DNA from: an uncultured Treponema sp.
GTDB taxonomy: Bacteria > Spirochaetota > Spirochaetia > Treponematales > Treponemataceae
DNA length: 64,000 nucleotides
NCBI GenBank assembly: GCA_946615905.1
Contig: CAMOIE010000012.1
Span: forward strand, 28,617-92,616
Direction: 5' to 3'
The first letter of the stretch is position 1. Every line of letters starts with the position of its first letter. The notes under the pieces were generated by a model. That model worked only from the letters and a program-made list of their open reading frames with translations. It was not told the DNA's origin and made no database searches. The position numbers and the translations under genes are program-made. This document shows, one piece after another, positions 34,750 to 43,639 of this stretch.

Positions 34750-35604
34750 TCAGGCTGGCTGCATGATTTCTTTGTAGCCGGCCTTACGGGCGGTTTCAGC
34801 GGCAAAATCAAAGGCATAATCCAAGTGAACCGCCTGATGCGCATCCGCTGAGATTGTCACCGGAACTCCTGCCTCGTTCAAAAGCCTCAAAAAATATTCC
34901 GATGGATAGGGAGAGTCAGTCCAGCCTCTGGACATTGCGCCTGTGTTGATTTCAACAATCACGCCGGATTTTTTTATAGCTTTTACCGTCTCTTTTATCT
35001 CATTCTGATACCAGGTCTCGCCCTCGTCAAAAAGCTTCAAATCTCGGTTGAATTTGCGGATTAAGTCCGGGTGGCCCATAATCGTAAAGTCAGGCTTTTT
35101 GAGCATTTCCCGCTCAAGCGAAAAATACGCCCCGACAGCTTTTTTAACGTCCCCGCCGTAAATCCTCTTTATCGCCGAGACAAGCTCGTCAGGAGTGTTG
35201 TCAACGACTCCGGTCAAGTCTTCCCGCTCGCAAAAATAATGGACTGAGCCAATCAGGAATTCCGGCTGCAAATCCTTGTAAAGGGCGAAATCCGGCCTCG
35301 TGATTCCCGGGAGAAAATCTCCCTCAAATCCAAAATAAATGTCTATTTTGCCCTTGAATTCCTCTTTGAGCGAGAGAATTTCCTTTTTATAGGCGGTAAA
35401 TCCGTCATTGTGGGCTGTGACGTTCCCCTCCCGACTAAAGGGATAAAGGGAGTGGGCTGAAAATCCAAGCGCGTAAAAGCCTTTTTCCAAGGCCGCCTCA
35501 ATGTTTTCTCTTGGTGTATTCTTTCCGTCACAGAAAATCGTGTGCGTGTGCAGGTTCGATTTTACTTCTTTTGAAAGGCTTACGGACTTGAATTCTGTTC
35601 TCAT
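34750..35604 (-). CDS. PHP-domain phosphatase, histidinol-phosphatase-like
   Basis: 284 residues; polymerase-and-histidinol-phosphatase fold with metal motifs NLHTHTIFCDG (about 17-27), GFSAHS (about 48-53), SVHYF (about 137), MGHPDL (about 179) and SADAHQ (about 257-262). Likely histidinol phosphate phosphatase or a related PHP hydrolase. Its ATG overlaps the histidine kinase stop (ATGA), so it is translated with a phosphorelay, an unexpected neighbour. Confidence 0.87.
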   Translation of the reverse strand: MRTEFKSVSLSKEVKSNLHTHTIFCDGKNTPRENIEAALEKGFYALGFSAHSLYPFSREGNVTAHNDGFTAYKKEILSLKEEFKGKIDIYFGFEGDFLPGITRPDFALYKDLQPEFLIGSVHYFCEREDLTGVVDNTPDELVSAIKRIYGGDVKKAVGAYFSLEREMLKKPDFTIMGHPDLIRKFNRDLKLFDEGETWYQNEIKETVKAIKKSGVIVEINTGAMSRGWTDSPYPSEYFLRLLNEAGVPVTISADAHQAVHLDYAFDFAAETARKAGYKEIMQPA

Positions 35605-37721
35605 AGTGAAATTTTCCAGTTGTGGGTGAGCTTTTTTAGCTCGCAGTAGGCGGACTCGAATTCCGTGATGTATCGCTTGACTTCATTTATGTCAGCAGCC
35701 CTTGCAGCCGCCCCGAATTTTTCGGCATAGACGGCCAGTTTTTCGGCTGAAATTGTCGCTGATGAACCTTTTAGTGCATGGGCGATTTTTCGGATTCTGT
35801 CAAAATCTTTTTCACCAAGAGCTTCGTTTGCCTTTACCAGATATTCTTCCGTCTGCCCGTAGTAAGCGTCCAGCATTTGAACTGCAAGGTCATTGTTACC
35901 CGCCACGGTGTCCAAAAAATCAGTCTTGTCCCACAGAATAGCTTCTTTTTCTGAATCTTGATTTGCGGATTCTGGATTCAACATCGTGATATTCGTCAGT
36001 TCTGGAATCGCAAGGACAGTAGACCATTTTTCAATCATTTCTTTGATGGCCAGGCTTTTGAATGGTTTTACGAGAATGTCATTCATACCGATTTTACGGT
36101 ATTCGGCAAAGTCTGTCTCATCGTTGTTCGCCGTGCAGGCTATTATGATTCCTTTAAATCCGGACTTTCGCAGGGCTTCTGTAGCCTCAAGTCCATTCAT
36201 GTTGGGCATAAAAATGTCCATGAAAATCATATCGATGTCTGGAGTCTCTTTTACGTGGGAAAGGGCTTCAAGTCCGTCCCCAGCAGAATATACATCGGCC
36301 CCGAATTTTCGCAAAAAGGTTTCCAAAAGTTTTCGGTTTACCGGATGGTCTTCTGCAATCAAAATCTTGTAGCCAGCTGCGATTTCCGTGTCATCGGCTT
36401 CTGGCTTGATGTCCGGCTGCAGGGAAATTTCAGAAGGCAGGACAGTCCTCATTTTACGTAGCTCGCATTTTGACTGGGGAAGCTCGGTTTTTCTTTCTTC
36501 GCTCTCGTCGCCAAGTTCTTCAACCATTTCTAGTTCTTCCAAACCGGCTTTCGGCTGACTCAAGGTACTTTTCAAAACTTCGAGAAGTTTTTTGAGTTTG
36601 ACGGGTTTGTACAGGTAGCCATCGACCCAGTTGAGCATCTTCATTTTGGCCTCGCTGCCCATCTGGCCTTCTGGAACCAGCAGGAGGAGGGTTAAATTTC
36701 CTTCAATCTCCGGGTTCGAGTTTATTTCTGAGGCCAGGTGCCAGCCGTCAACTTGTGGCATGGCCATATCGATAAAGGCTGTAGTGTAGGGATTTTTTGC
36801 TCTTTCCGCCCTAATCAGCTCGTTCATTGCCTGTGAAGCTGACTTTACGCTTTTTATTTTCTTAAAGCCAAGGTATTCTAGCTTTTTCTGGAGATTTTTC
36901 GCGGCAAGGTCATTGTCGTCAACAATCAGGACGTTCTGATCGTTCGCCTCTTCAAATGTCGGCTGAATTTCTTCAGGTTCTGCAAGGTCACTTAGAGGAA
37001 TCTCAAACCAGAAAATCGAGCCGCCCTCTGGATTTGGCCTTTCTCCGATTTTTCCTCCCATTGCTGTGACAAGATTTTTTGCGATTGAGAGTCCAAGTCC
37101 TGTTCCGCCGAATTTGCGGTAAGTTGAAACGTCTCCCTGAAAGTAGTCGGTAAAAAGTTTTTTTGATTTTTCTTCTGAAATTCCGATACCTGAGTCCTTG
37201 ATTTCAAAATAAAGTTTGTCGGACTGCTTTTCTACGGAAACTAGAATATAGCCTTCGTTGGTGAATTTTACAGCATTTTTTACCAAATTAAGGATAATCT
37301 GCTGGACGCGAACCGGATCGCCAGTGACAAATGGGGGAATCGATGGGTCTAGGTCGGTGATGATTTCAAGGCCACGGTTAAAAGCATCAATCGAAATCAA
37401 GTCGACGACTTGCTCTGTCACCGAAGTAATATCAAAAGGAATTGATTCCAGCTTGAATTCCGTTGACCGGATTTTTGTAAAGTCAAGAATATTGTTTGCC
37501 AGTTCCAGCAGGACTTCTGCGGAAAACTGAATCTGCCGGATATATTCAGTCTGCTCCTTGTCGAGATTTGTGTTCTGCAGGAGTTCAATCGTAGAAATTA
37601 TAGTTTGAATAGGTGTGCGGATTTCGTGGAGTGTTGAGGCCAAAAAACGTGTTGAACCGTCAACAGAAGAGTCATTTACTTTGCCTTTTTTTGAAATGTC
37701 ATTTTGTTCCATTGTTGTCAT
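35601..37721 (-). CDS. Cytosolic hybrid histidine kinase (HisKA-HATPase-REC-REC-HPt)
   Basis: 706 residues without sensor or membrane span. HisKA with FLASTLHEIRTPIQ (His at about 33), HATPase with N box NLVKNAVKF and G boxes DSGIGI/GGTGLGLSI, REC1 (IVDDND..., phospho-Asp in FIDMAMP), REC2 (IAEDHPVNRKLL..., FMDIFMPNMNG) and a C-terminal HPt (IAHALKGSSAT). An internal phosphorelay is expected. The start overlaps the end of the upstream REC-STAS-REC gene, whose product is the likely partner; two ATGs (37721, 37712) are possible. Confidence 0.93.
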   Translation of the reverse strand: MTTMEQNDISKKGKVNDSSVDGSTRFLASTLHEIRTPIQTIISTIELLQNTNLDKEQTEYIRQIQFSAEVLLELANNILDFTKIRSTEFKLESIPFDITSVTEQVVDLISIDAFNRGLEIITDLDPSIPPFVTGDPVRVQQIILNLVKNAVKFTNEGYILVSVEKQSDKLYFEIKDSGIGISEEKSKKLFTDYFQGDVSTYRKFGGTGLGLSIAKNLVTAMGGKIGERPNPEGGSIFWFEIPLSDLAEPEEIQPTFEEANDQNVLIVDDNDLAAKNLQKKLEYLGFKKIKSVKSASQAMNELIRAERAKNPYTTAFIDMAMPQVDGWHLASEINSNPEIEGNLTLLLLVPEGQMGSEAKMKMLNWVDGYLYKPVKLKKLLEVLKSTLSQPKAGLEELEMVEELGDESEERKTELPQSKCELRKMRTVLPSEISLQPDIKPEADDTEIAAGYKILIAEDHPVNRKLLETFLRKFGADVYSAGDGLEALSHVKETPDIDMIFMDIFMPNMNGLEATEALRKSGFKGIIIACTANNDETDFAEYRKIGMNDILVKPFKSLAIKEMIEKWSTVLAIPELTNITMLNPESANQDSEKEAILWDKTDFLDTVAGNNDLAVQMLDAYYGQTEEYLVKANEALGEKDFDRIRKIAHALKGSSATISAEKLAVYAEKFGAAARAADINEVKRYITEFESAYCELKKLTHNWKISL

Positions 37722-38970
37722 TTAAAAGTTCTAGTGATTTTTGGAGAATCACATTCGGTTTTTGGGGTTTTGTCAGATAGGTTCTGGCCCCCAAACTTAA
37801 GGCTTGAACAACCACTTCCTTTTGAAGGAGTTGTGAGTAGATGATGATCGGAGTTGTGTTCTGCCTTTCCTGAAGTGATTTTAAAATGTCAAAACCGGAA
37901 AGTCCAGGCATAAAAATATCCAGAACAATCAGGTTGTATTTTTTCTTATTGTAATTCGCAATGAATTCTGAACCGGAATTAAAGGAGTCACATTTTGCCC
38001 CGATAGAATTGTAGGAGGCTTCCAAAATTCTGCGGATGACAACATCATCGTCAACGATCGCGACTTGTAGGGTATTCCCGTTTGTGGCCGGGTTGGACTT
38101 GTCGTCTTTGGCCATGGGACCAGCGTCTGAATAAAAACGCATTTCTACGGAACCTGAATTGTCTTTTCCGGACGAGGTAAGAATTTTATCTGAAATTAAC
38201 TCCTGCAATGGAGTGCCCTGAGAGCCTTCGACCAGGGAGTTTGTGATTTTCGTCAGATTGTCAGAGACTTTGATTCCTGCATATTCACTGTGGCCTGAAA
38301 TCAGTTCCCGTGTGAATTCGTCCAGCGCAAGAATCTTTATGTTTCTCTTTTGAATGCGAGTGTCTGCGGCGAGAATTTTATCCAAAAGGAATTCGAGGTT
38401 TACGCCGTCCGTGAATGAAAGCGTCAAGTCTGTCATCATCAGGACGATTTTCGGCTGCGTGATTTTGTTGGCCTGAATCAGCTCCATCAGCTTGTATTTC
38501 AAGAGGGAGATTTTTTCGCGGTTCAGCCGCTGTGCAAGCTCTATGAAAATCAGGCTTCCGTTTGTGTGCAGCTCCAAGACGCATGGCGTGGTGTCAAATG
38601 AAAAGGCCGCGTGCAAAATTTTGCCGATTGACTCAAAGAAGACGTCAAATTTTATCGGCTTTGAGAAATATTTTACAACCCCGTACTGGATCAAGGGGGC
38701 GACTTCGCTTCTAGAAATTATCGGACCAGAGATTATAATCGGGATTTTTTTTGCATTGATGTCCGCCGCCTTTTTTGAAAGAAATTCCAGCATTGATGAA
38801 ACGGATTCTGCAATGTCAAGAATAATCAAATCGGGCAGGGTGGAAAGCAGTTTTGTGAGCGCATCTCGACGACCGTCAGCAGACTCTACGGCAACGTTTT
38901 CTGCTGATAATTTTTCCTTTAGAAATTCTCGGAAAAGAGGTGAACCGTCAATAATTAAAACCTGCTTCAT
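37699..38970 (-). CDS. Two-REC response regulator with central STAS-like domain
   Basis: 423 residues. REC-like N-terminus (LIIDGSPLFREFLKEKL; Asp in LIILDIAES), although a conserved acidic residue is replaced by Gly; a middle region (about 130-240) with STAS-like alternation (SLIFIELAQRLNREKISLLKYKL, IVLMMTDLTLSFTDGV, IKILALDE); a canonical C-terminal REC (AIVDDDVVIRRIL, LIVLDIFMPGLSGFD, lysine in YLTKP). No DNA-binding or enzymatic output. Co-transcribed with the hybrid kinase, overlapping it by 23 bases. Confidence 0.85.
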   Translation of the reverse strand: MKQVLIIDGSPLFREFLKEKLSAENVAVESADGRRDALTKLLSTLPDLIILDIAESVSSMLEFLSKKAADINAKKIPIIISGPIISRSEVAPLIQYGVVKYFSKPIKFDVFFESIGKILHAAFSFDTTPCVLELHTNGSLIFIELAQRLNREKISLLKYKLMELIQANKITQPKIVLMMTDLTLSFTDGVNLEFLLDKILAADTRIQKRNIKILALDEFTRELISGHSEYAGIKVSDNLTKITNSLVEGSQGTPLQELISDKILTSSGKDNSGSVEMRFYSDAGPMAKDDKSNPATNGNTLQVAIVDDDVVIRRILEASYNSIGAKCDSFNSGSEFIANYNKKKYNLIVLDIFMPGLSGFDILKSLQERQNTTPIIIYSQLLQKEVVVQALSLGARTYLTKPQKPNVILQKSLELLNDNNGTK

Positions 38971-38976
38971 TATTAC

Positions 38977-38982
38977 TTTATA
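38977..38982 (-). promoter_or_regulatory. -10 hexamer, probable leaderless promoter (REC-STAS-REC gene)
   Basis: TATAAA on the minus strand ends six bases before the ATG at 38970, without a ribosome site. Confidence 0.5.
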
Positions 38983-39030
38983 TTAAAATCTTTTTGAGGA
39001 TTTTTCAATAATAGAATATTACCGGCACTC

Positions 39031-40665
39031 TTATTTTGCCAAGACGACATTCGGCACAGAAGTTTTTTCCTGCTTGAGATAAATCGACTTGAATGGGTGA
39101 ATGTCCAGGGCGTTTGTGAACCAGCCGCCGACAGCATTCAAATTGACTGCGTGGAAAGAAACAAAGTGCGAAATCGGTAGGACGATTCCATCGTCCAAAA
39201 GAATCTGCTCTGCCTTTGAAAGGGTCTTGTAATGGTCGGAAATGTCTATCTCAGTTGAAGCCTGGTGCAAAAGGTCATTGAATTTTTGGGACTTCCACTT
39301 GCTTGTGTTCAGAGTGGAGCCTTCGCGGAACAGTTCCAAAAAGGCAACAGGGTCAGCAAAATCCCCGATCCAAGAATAGAGGAAGAGGTCTGCGTTCCAG
39401 CCTGGAATAGAGTCAAAATATCTGGACTCTGGTGTTGTCTGAACTTTTAATTCAACACCGAGTGGCTCCCAAGCTTTTTTGAGAATTTCGGCCTGGTCTT
39501 TTTGACGTTCACTCTCTGTTGAGATTGCGTAGATTATCTCCAATTTTTTGTCCTGCGGAATTCCTGCTTTTTTGCGGGCTTCCTGCATGAGGGAAAGGGC
39601 GTAGTCTTCTTCTGTGTCCTTTAGGCCGATTACGTTGGGGTAGCCTGCCAGTGGGTAGATGAAGGATGTTGCCGGAATCAAGACTCCTGCCCTCAATTTG
39701 TCCCAGGGAACGGCGGTCAGCAGGGCGTTTCTGAAATCCGCAGAATCCCAAGGCTTGTTTTTGCATGAGAAGAAAATATATTCGGTTCCGAACATGGCGG
39801 AAATCCGCACGGCATTTTTATTGAAGAGAACGTTCACATCGGCCACGCCTGAAAGCCAGTCCGCATCCCCGGAATTGAAATTCCATGAATTTTCTGCAAG
39901 ATTGTCTGAATATTTCACTGTGATTTGTGGCAAATATACGTTGTCTTTATCCCAGTATTTTTCGTTTTTAACGAGAACAAGCTGCTTTTCCGTTGACTCT
40001 TTTACAGTGTAGGCCCCTGAATAAATTCCTGATGCCCCCTTGTAGGCTGCGAATGAAGATAGGCAAAGAATTTCCTTTAGGTGGGCGGTCGGTTCCTTCA
40101 GGATGACAGAGAGGGTTCGCTCGTCTTTTACGGTGATTTTTACCTCTTCGGCGGAAATTTTGCCTTCACGGAATTCTTCGGCTCCGTCAACACAGTCCAA
40201 AAATGAAGCGAATGCGGCGTTTGGAGTTTTTAGCAGGGTTAGCCATGAGTCCTTGAAATCTTGAGCCGTTATGGGGCTGCCGTCTGAAAAAGTCGCACCT
40301 TTGCGCAATGTGAATGTCCAGCGTTTTTTATCGCGGGAAATTTTTTCACTTTCAGCAAGGGCGTGAATCGGTTCCAAAGTCTGAGGATTGTAGTCGTAAA
40401 GCCCCTCGTAAATTCCGTTGAGAACCTGAGCTTCTGTTTTGAAATTCGCAGTGTAAGGATTCAAATCCAGCTGGTGGCCGGAGAAAATGACAGTAAAATT
40501 TTTTTGCAAGTCCAAGTCAACAGGAGAGTTTTCCGCTGACTTTTTTTCTTCCTGAAAGATTTCTTCAGAATTGCCTTCTTCAAATTCATGACTGTCTGCT
40601 TCCTGTGCGGGAATACAGACAGCCCCGAAAAAGCAGAGGGCTGCCAATAAAATAAATTTACGCAT
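39031..40665 (-). CDS. oppA: Oligopeptide ABC transporter substrate-binding protein
   Basis: 544 residues of solute-binding family 5. Signal peptide ends near CIPAQ (no lipobox Cys at the cleavage site). Signatures: LNPYTANFKTEAQVLNGIYEGLYDYNP, KKRWTFTLRKGATFSDGSPITAQDF and the C-terminal AEQILLDDGIVLPISH. Predicted periplasmic peptide receptor. It overlaps the upstream gene by 8 bases (ATGCGTAA). An OppF-type ATPase is encoded 5 kb away on the other strand; no permease is in the window. Confidence 0.92.
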   Translation of the reverse strand: MRKFILLAALCFFGAVCIPAQEADSHEFEEGNSEEIFQEEKKSAENSPVDLDLQKNFTVIFSGHQLDLNPYTANFKTEAQVLNGIYEGLYDYNPQTLEPIHALAESEKISRDKKRWTFTLRKGATFSDGSPITAQDFKDSWLTLLKTPNAAFASFLDCVDGAEEFREGKISAEEVKITVKDERTLSVILKEPTAHLKEILCLSSFAAYKGASGIYSGAYTVKESTEKQLVLVKNEKYWDKDNVYLPQITVKYSDNLAENSWNFNSGDADWLSGVADVNVLFNKNAVRISAMFGTEYIFFSCKNKPWDSADFRNALLTAVPWDKLRAGVLIPATSFIYPLAGYPNVIGLKDTEEDYALSLMQEARKKAGIPQDKKLEIIYAISTESERQKDQAEILKKAWEPLGVELKVQTTPESRYFDSIPGWNADLFLYSWIGDFADPVAFLELFREGSTLNTSKWKSQKFNDLLHQASTEIDISDHYKTLSKAEQILLDDGIVLPISHFVSFHAVNLNAVGGWFTNALDIHPFKSIYLKQEKTSVPNVVLAK

Positions 40666-42070
40666 TTGTTATTCCAAGTTTTTTGAATTGAGCTTCTTCT
40701 TCCATATGAGCAACATATTCGGCTCTGTGCTGGTTACATTGCACAACGGAATTTTTAAGAGCCGTAATTTCCATTTTAAGGCCCTTGATTCTTCCTCGGT
40801 TTTGGAGGGAGGCTGCCGTTTTGAAGAATTCATCGAGTCCATCGAGGAGTTTAAGCATTTTCTGCCCATCGGTAATCTGAGAGTTTACGTATTCGAGGAT
40901 TTTGTCTTCTTTTTGTGCGAAGACCCGCTCGTATCCAGGAGAACCCTTGTTTGCGGTTGCAGCATATCGGCGGGATCGGGTTGCCATGTCTCCGACAAAC
41001 TGGACGTAATTTATTTTCTCCTGATGTTTTGCTCCACCGGCATCTGAAACCAATATCGTGTAATAAAGGGGCTTTTCCGCCAGATTGAAGGCCTTTCGTA
41101 GAGCTTTTTTCAGTTTGTCCATAAAGGAGTTGTGTTCGCTTTCTAGAACATCGTGGTTTGCCTGAAGCTTTTTGATAGTCTGCTCTATCTGCGGTGCCAT
41201 TGCTCCCAAAACACGGATTGCGACCATCAGCATTTCTTTGGTGTCAACTTTAGGCTTTTGCTTTTCTGCATTTTTATCCTTGACCTGAAGCTTGGCCAAA
41301 ATTTTTGCCTGAAGCTCTTCCTTGTTCGGGGCGTGGTCTTCCTGTACGATTTCGTTAACCAAGTCAGAATAGAAAGGTCCTTTGCCCATGGCTGCGGTAA
41401 AATTCTTTTTAATCTGAGCGAGTTCCGCTTCTGGTGAGGAGGCTGCCGCAGCTTTGTCAAACTGTGGATAGTCGAAAACGTTTTTGCGGATTTGTCCCTT
41501 GAAATTTTCCTTCTGATATTCGGCGAATTCTTTTAAAGTTGAGTTGATTGCGTTCATCGCCTGGCCGGCTTTTGAAATCGAGTCGCTAATCATGCTCGAT
41601 GTCATTTGGTCGGTGTTCTGTCTAGCGGTTAAAATCAGCGTGGCAAGAACGCGGGTATTGGTTCTGTTTGAGTTGACTGAAAATGATGACCACTGAATGC
41701 AGTTGTTGAAGTCTGCCAGTTTTTTGATGCTTGCTAGGGTAAGCGAGCGGGTCGAGAATTTGTAGTAGTTGCAGATGAAGTCCAGCATCACGTCGTAGTC
41801 AGAGAAACGCATTCCCATGACGGTAGACCGGTCGCTTTCGTTAAATGGGTCTGTCGAAGGGACTACGATGTCGGAAATCTTTTTGTCCAATCGGTAGGGG
41901 TCGGGCTTGATTAGAGCCTTTTTAACGAGAAAATCAAAAAAATTGCGGACACAGGTATGCAAAAGGCGGTAATTCTGCAATAAGGCGGGAAGTCCGTCTT
42001 TGTCATACCAAATTGCCTTTTCTTCGAGAGCGGCTATGACCGTCTCATTAAAATTTGTATTTTCAGCCAT
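40658..42070 (-). CDS. Hypothetical protein, 470 residues, coupled to oppA
   Basis: Not recognised. ATG at 42070 (MAENTNFNE) is preferred over a TTG at 42088. TATTAA (minus strand 42081-42076) lies 5 bases upstream and no ribosome site is seen. Mostly helical and charged, with coiled-coil-like regions (TIKKLQANHDVLESEHNSFMDKLKKAL about 315-340; LKMEITALKNSVVQCNQHRAEYVAHMEEE near the end). No signal peptide or membrane span. Overlap with oppA suggests translational coupling, but a link to peptide uptake is only positional. Confidence 0.75.
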   Translation of the reverse strand: MAENTNFNETVIAALEEKAIWYDKDGLPALLQNYRLLHTCVRNFFDFLVKKALIKPDPYRLDKKISDIVVPSTDPFNESDRSTVMGMRFSDYDVMLDFICNYYKFSTRSLTLASIKKLADFNNCIQWSSFSVNSNRTNTRVLATLILTARQNTDQMTSSMISDSISKAGQAMNAINSTLKEFAEYQKENFKGQIRKNVFDYPQFDKAAAASSPEAELAQIKKNFTAAMGKGPFYSDLVNEIVQEDHAPNKEELQAKILAKLQVKDKNAEKQKPKVDTKEMLMVAIRVLGAMAPQIEQTIKKLQANHDVLESEHNSFMDKLKKALRKAFNLAEKPLYYTILVSDAGGAKHQEKINYVQFVGDMATRSRRYAATANKGSPGYERVFAQKEDKILEYVNSQITDGQKMLKLLDGLDEFFKTAASLQNRGRIKGLKMEITALKNSVVQCNQHRAEYVAHMEEEAQFKKLGITNA

Positions 42071-42113
42071 TTGTTTTAATATCGGCAAAAATTAGCTGAA
42101 AAATGAATTTTTA

Positions 42114-42578
42114 CTATCGGTGTTTTGCGATTTCCTCTTGGCAGAGCTGGTCGCAGATTTCGTTGTACTGAATTCCTGCGTGGCCTTTGACCCAGTTCCA
42201 GCTGACCTGCATTGATGTCGCGAGAGAGTCGAGTTTTTGCCACAAGTCTTGGTTCAGTACCGGCTTTTTGCTGGCAGTTTTCCAGCCGTTGCGTTTCCAG
42301 CCGTTGATCCAGCCTGTGATTCCGTTTTTGACATACTGACTGTCTGAATAGACAGAAACCGGTCTGCCTGAAAATCTTTCCGTGTTTTTGATTGCCGTCA
42401 GTGCCATGATTGCGGCCGTGAGTTCCATCCGGTTGTTTGTCGTTACATGCTCTCCGCCTGAAAGTTGGCGGGCATCGTTGCCGTCGATTATGACGCAGCC
42501 CCAGCCGCCGGGACCGGGATTTCCTGAGCAGCCGCCGTCCGTGTATACGATTAAGTCTTGTGAATCCATTTTTTCCAT
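42114..42578 (-). CDS. rnhA: Ribonuclease HI
   Basis: 154 residues from ATG 42578. A longer frame runs into the repeat region upstream and is rejected because TATAAT lies just before this ATG. Catalytic residues: Asp in [12 protein letters not shown], Glu in [12 protein letters not shown], Asp in YSDSQYV, and the C-terminal Asp in the NEICDQL region; HAGIQYNE supplies the conserved His. Degrades RNA in RNA-DNA hybrids. Ends 44 bases before the 470-residue gene region. Confidence 0.95.
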   Translation of the reverse strand: MEKMDSQDLIVYTDGGCSGNPGPGGWGCVIIDGNDARQLSGGEHVTTNNRMELTAAIMALTAIKNTERFSGRPVSVYSDSQYVKNGITGWINGWKRNGWKTASKKPVLNQDLWQKLDSLATSMQVSWNWVKGHAGIQYNEICDQLCQEEIAKHR

Positions 42579-42584
42579 GCGGAG

Positions 42585-42590
42585 ATTATA
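42585..42590 (-). promoter_or_regulatory. -10 hexamer, probable leaderless promoter (rnhA)
   Basis: A perfect TATAAT on the minus strand ends six bases before the ATG at 42578. Confidence 0.6.
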
Positions 42591-42641
42591 AAGGAAAGTA
42601 AAAGCGAATACAAATAGGGGCGGCCGCCGCTTTCGCGTCGC

Positions 42642-42708
42642 CGGGCTTTTCGGGGCTTTCCCTCCCGGCCGGTGCTTGCGCACGCACTTCGTGCCCCCTA
42701 CAATCCCT
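42642..42708. repeat. GC-rich dispersed repeat, copy R3
   Basis: In reverse complement this closely matches 55181-55250 inside the MMPL gene and, partly, 18562-18594 (shared GGGATTGTA, GCGTGCG and CACCGGCC segments). It interrupts the outermost unit of the tRNA-derived array. Confidence 0.75.
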
Positions 42709-42763
42709 GCCGCTCGCATCCATGCTCGCTTTTCCTCGCACCTGCTCGGCGTTCACTTCGGAG

Positions 42764-43475
42764 ATCGGTTCGAGTCCGACATTTTTTTGAATTATCGCTT
42801 TCTACGCAAAACGGCTTCCGTGTGGAAGCCGTTGAGATTTTTTAGCCAACTACCGGACTTGAACTCTCCCCCTCCGGGCGAACGCTCCTGCGTTCTTCCT
42901 ACGGGCGGGGTTTTGGCTTTCGGAGCGTCCATGCTCCTCAACCAAAAATTGCCGCGCACCTGCTTGCAATTTTTGGCCGCCAAAACCCAGATCGGTTCAA
43001 GTCCGGGAATTTATTTTAAAATAAAAAAACTCCTGCTTTTCACAGGAGTCTTTCAGCCAACTACCGGACTTGAACTCTCCTCTTCGATTCGCAGCGTCCT
43101 GCTGCTCATCTCAGACGCCTCCGTTCACTGCCGCTCTCATCCATGCTCGCTTTTCCTCGCACTTGCTCGGCGTTCACTTCGGAGATCGGTTCGAGTCCGA
43201 CATTTTTTTGAATTATCGCTTTCTACGCAAAACGGCTTCCGTGTGGAAGCCGTTGAGATTTTTTAGCCAACTACCGGACTTGAACTCTCCCCCTCCGGGC
43301 GAACGCTCCTGCGTTCTTCCTACGGGCGGGGTTTTGGCTTTCGGAGCGTCCATGCTCCTCAACCAAAAATTGCCGCGCACCTGCTTGCAATTTTTGGCCG
43401 CCAAAACCCAGATCGGTTCAAGTCCGGGAATTTATTTTAAAATAAAAAAACTCCTGCTTTTCACAGGAGTCTTTC
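42764..43475. repeat. Array of tRNA-Thr 3'-end copies with alternating structured units
   Basis: The last 20 bases of tRNA-Thr (minus-strand TTCAAGTCCGGTAGTTGGCT) recur at 43265-43284, 43055-43074 and 42844-42863, a period of 210-211 bp. Each copy is followed (minus strand) by a terminator-like hairpin, alternately AACGGCTTCC-type and ACTCCTG-type. Units are closed by inverted T-arm copies: 42853-42864 with 42995-43006, and 43274-43285 with 43416-43427 (12 bp perfect); 43064-43075 with 43189-43200 (one mismatch). Two interiors alternate. The pair of units is duplicated with a 421-bp offset (about 42710-43075 and 43131-43496). No protein-coding content is credible. Confidence 0.85.
43448..43470 (-). 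terminator. tRNA-Thr terminator
   Basis: ACTCCTG/CAGGAGT stem with loop TGAAAAG and a seven-T run on the minus strand, five bases after the tRNA. A copy lies at 43027-43049 in the array. Confidence 0.85.
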
Positions 43476-43548
43476 AGCCAACTACCGGACTTGAACCGAT
43501 CACCTGCTCTTTACGAGGGAGCTGCTCTACCAGATGAGCTAAGTTGGC
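43476..43548 (-). tRNA. tRNA-Thr (anticodon CGT)
   Basis: 73 nt. Acceptor GCCAACT/AGTTGGC; D-arm GCTC...GAGC; anticodon loop CTCGTAA gives CGT (CGU in RNA); T-arm ATCGG-TTCAAGT-CCGGT. The lowest anticodon-stem pair (31-39) is a C-A mismatch, which is slightly unusual. CCA not encoded. Flanked downstream by its terminator and the array of 3'-end copies. Confidence 0.88.
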
Positions 43549-43571
43549 GTGTTTTGAAATAGTAGCAAAAA

Positions 43572-43603
43572 AAACGGCTCCGGTCAATTGGGAGGAGCCG
43601 TTT
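43572..43603 (-). terminator. Terminator of the beta-helix protein gene
   Basis: AAACGGCTCC/GGAGCCGTTT stem (10 bp) with eight T residues following on the minus strand, 36 bases after the stop at 43640. Confidence 0.85.
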
Positions 43604-43639
43604 CGATTTCAGAATTATTTTCCTCCGCGTCGAATGTGA

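Noticed and set aside
42579..42719. N-terminal extension of RNase HI
   Set aside because: It is encoded by repeat sequence and lies upstream of a perfect TATAAT before the normal ATG at 42578.
42844..43284. Extra functional tRNA-Thr genes
   Set aside because: Only the T-loop and acceptor 3' side are present; D-arm, anticodon arm and a T-stem partner are missing.
42676..43537. Two long plus-strand reading frames with near-identical internal peptides across the tRNA-derived array
   Set aside because: They run through tRNA 3'-end copies, terminators and inverted repeats; the identity is explained by the 421-bp duplication, and there is no ribosome site or family resemblance.
42764..43548. Integron cassette array
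   Set aside because: No integrase or cassette ORFs; the unit ends match tRNA-Thr rather than an attC consensus. Kept only as one possible explanation of the array.
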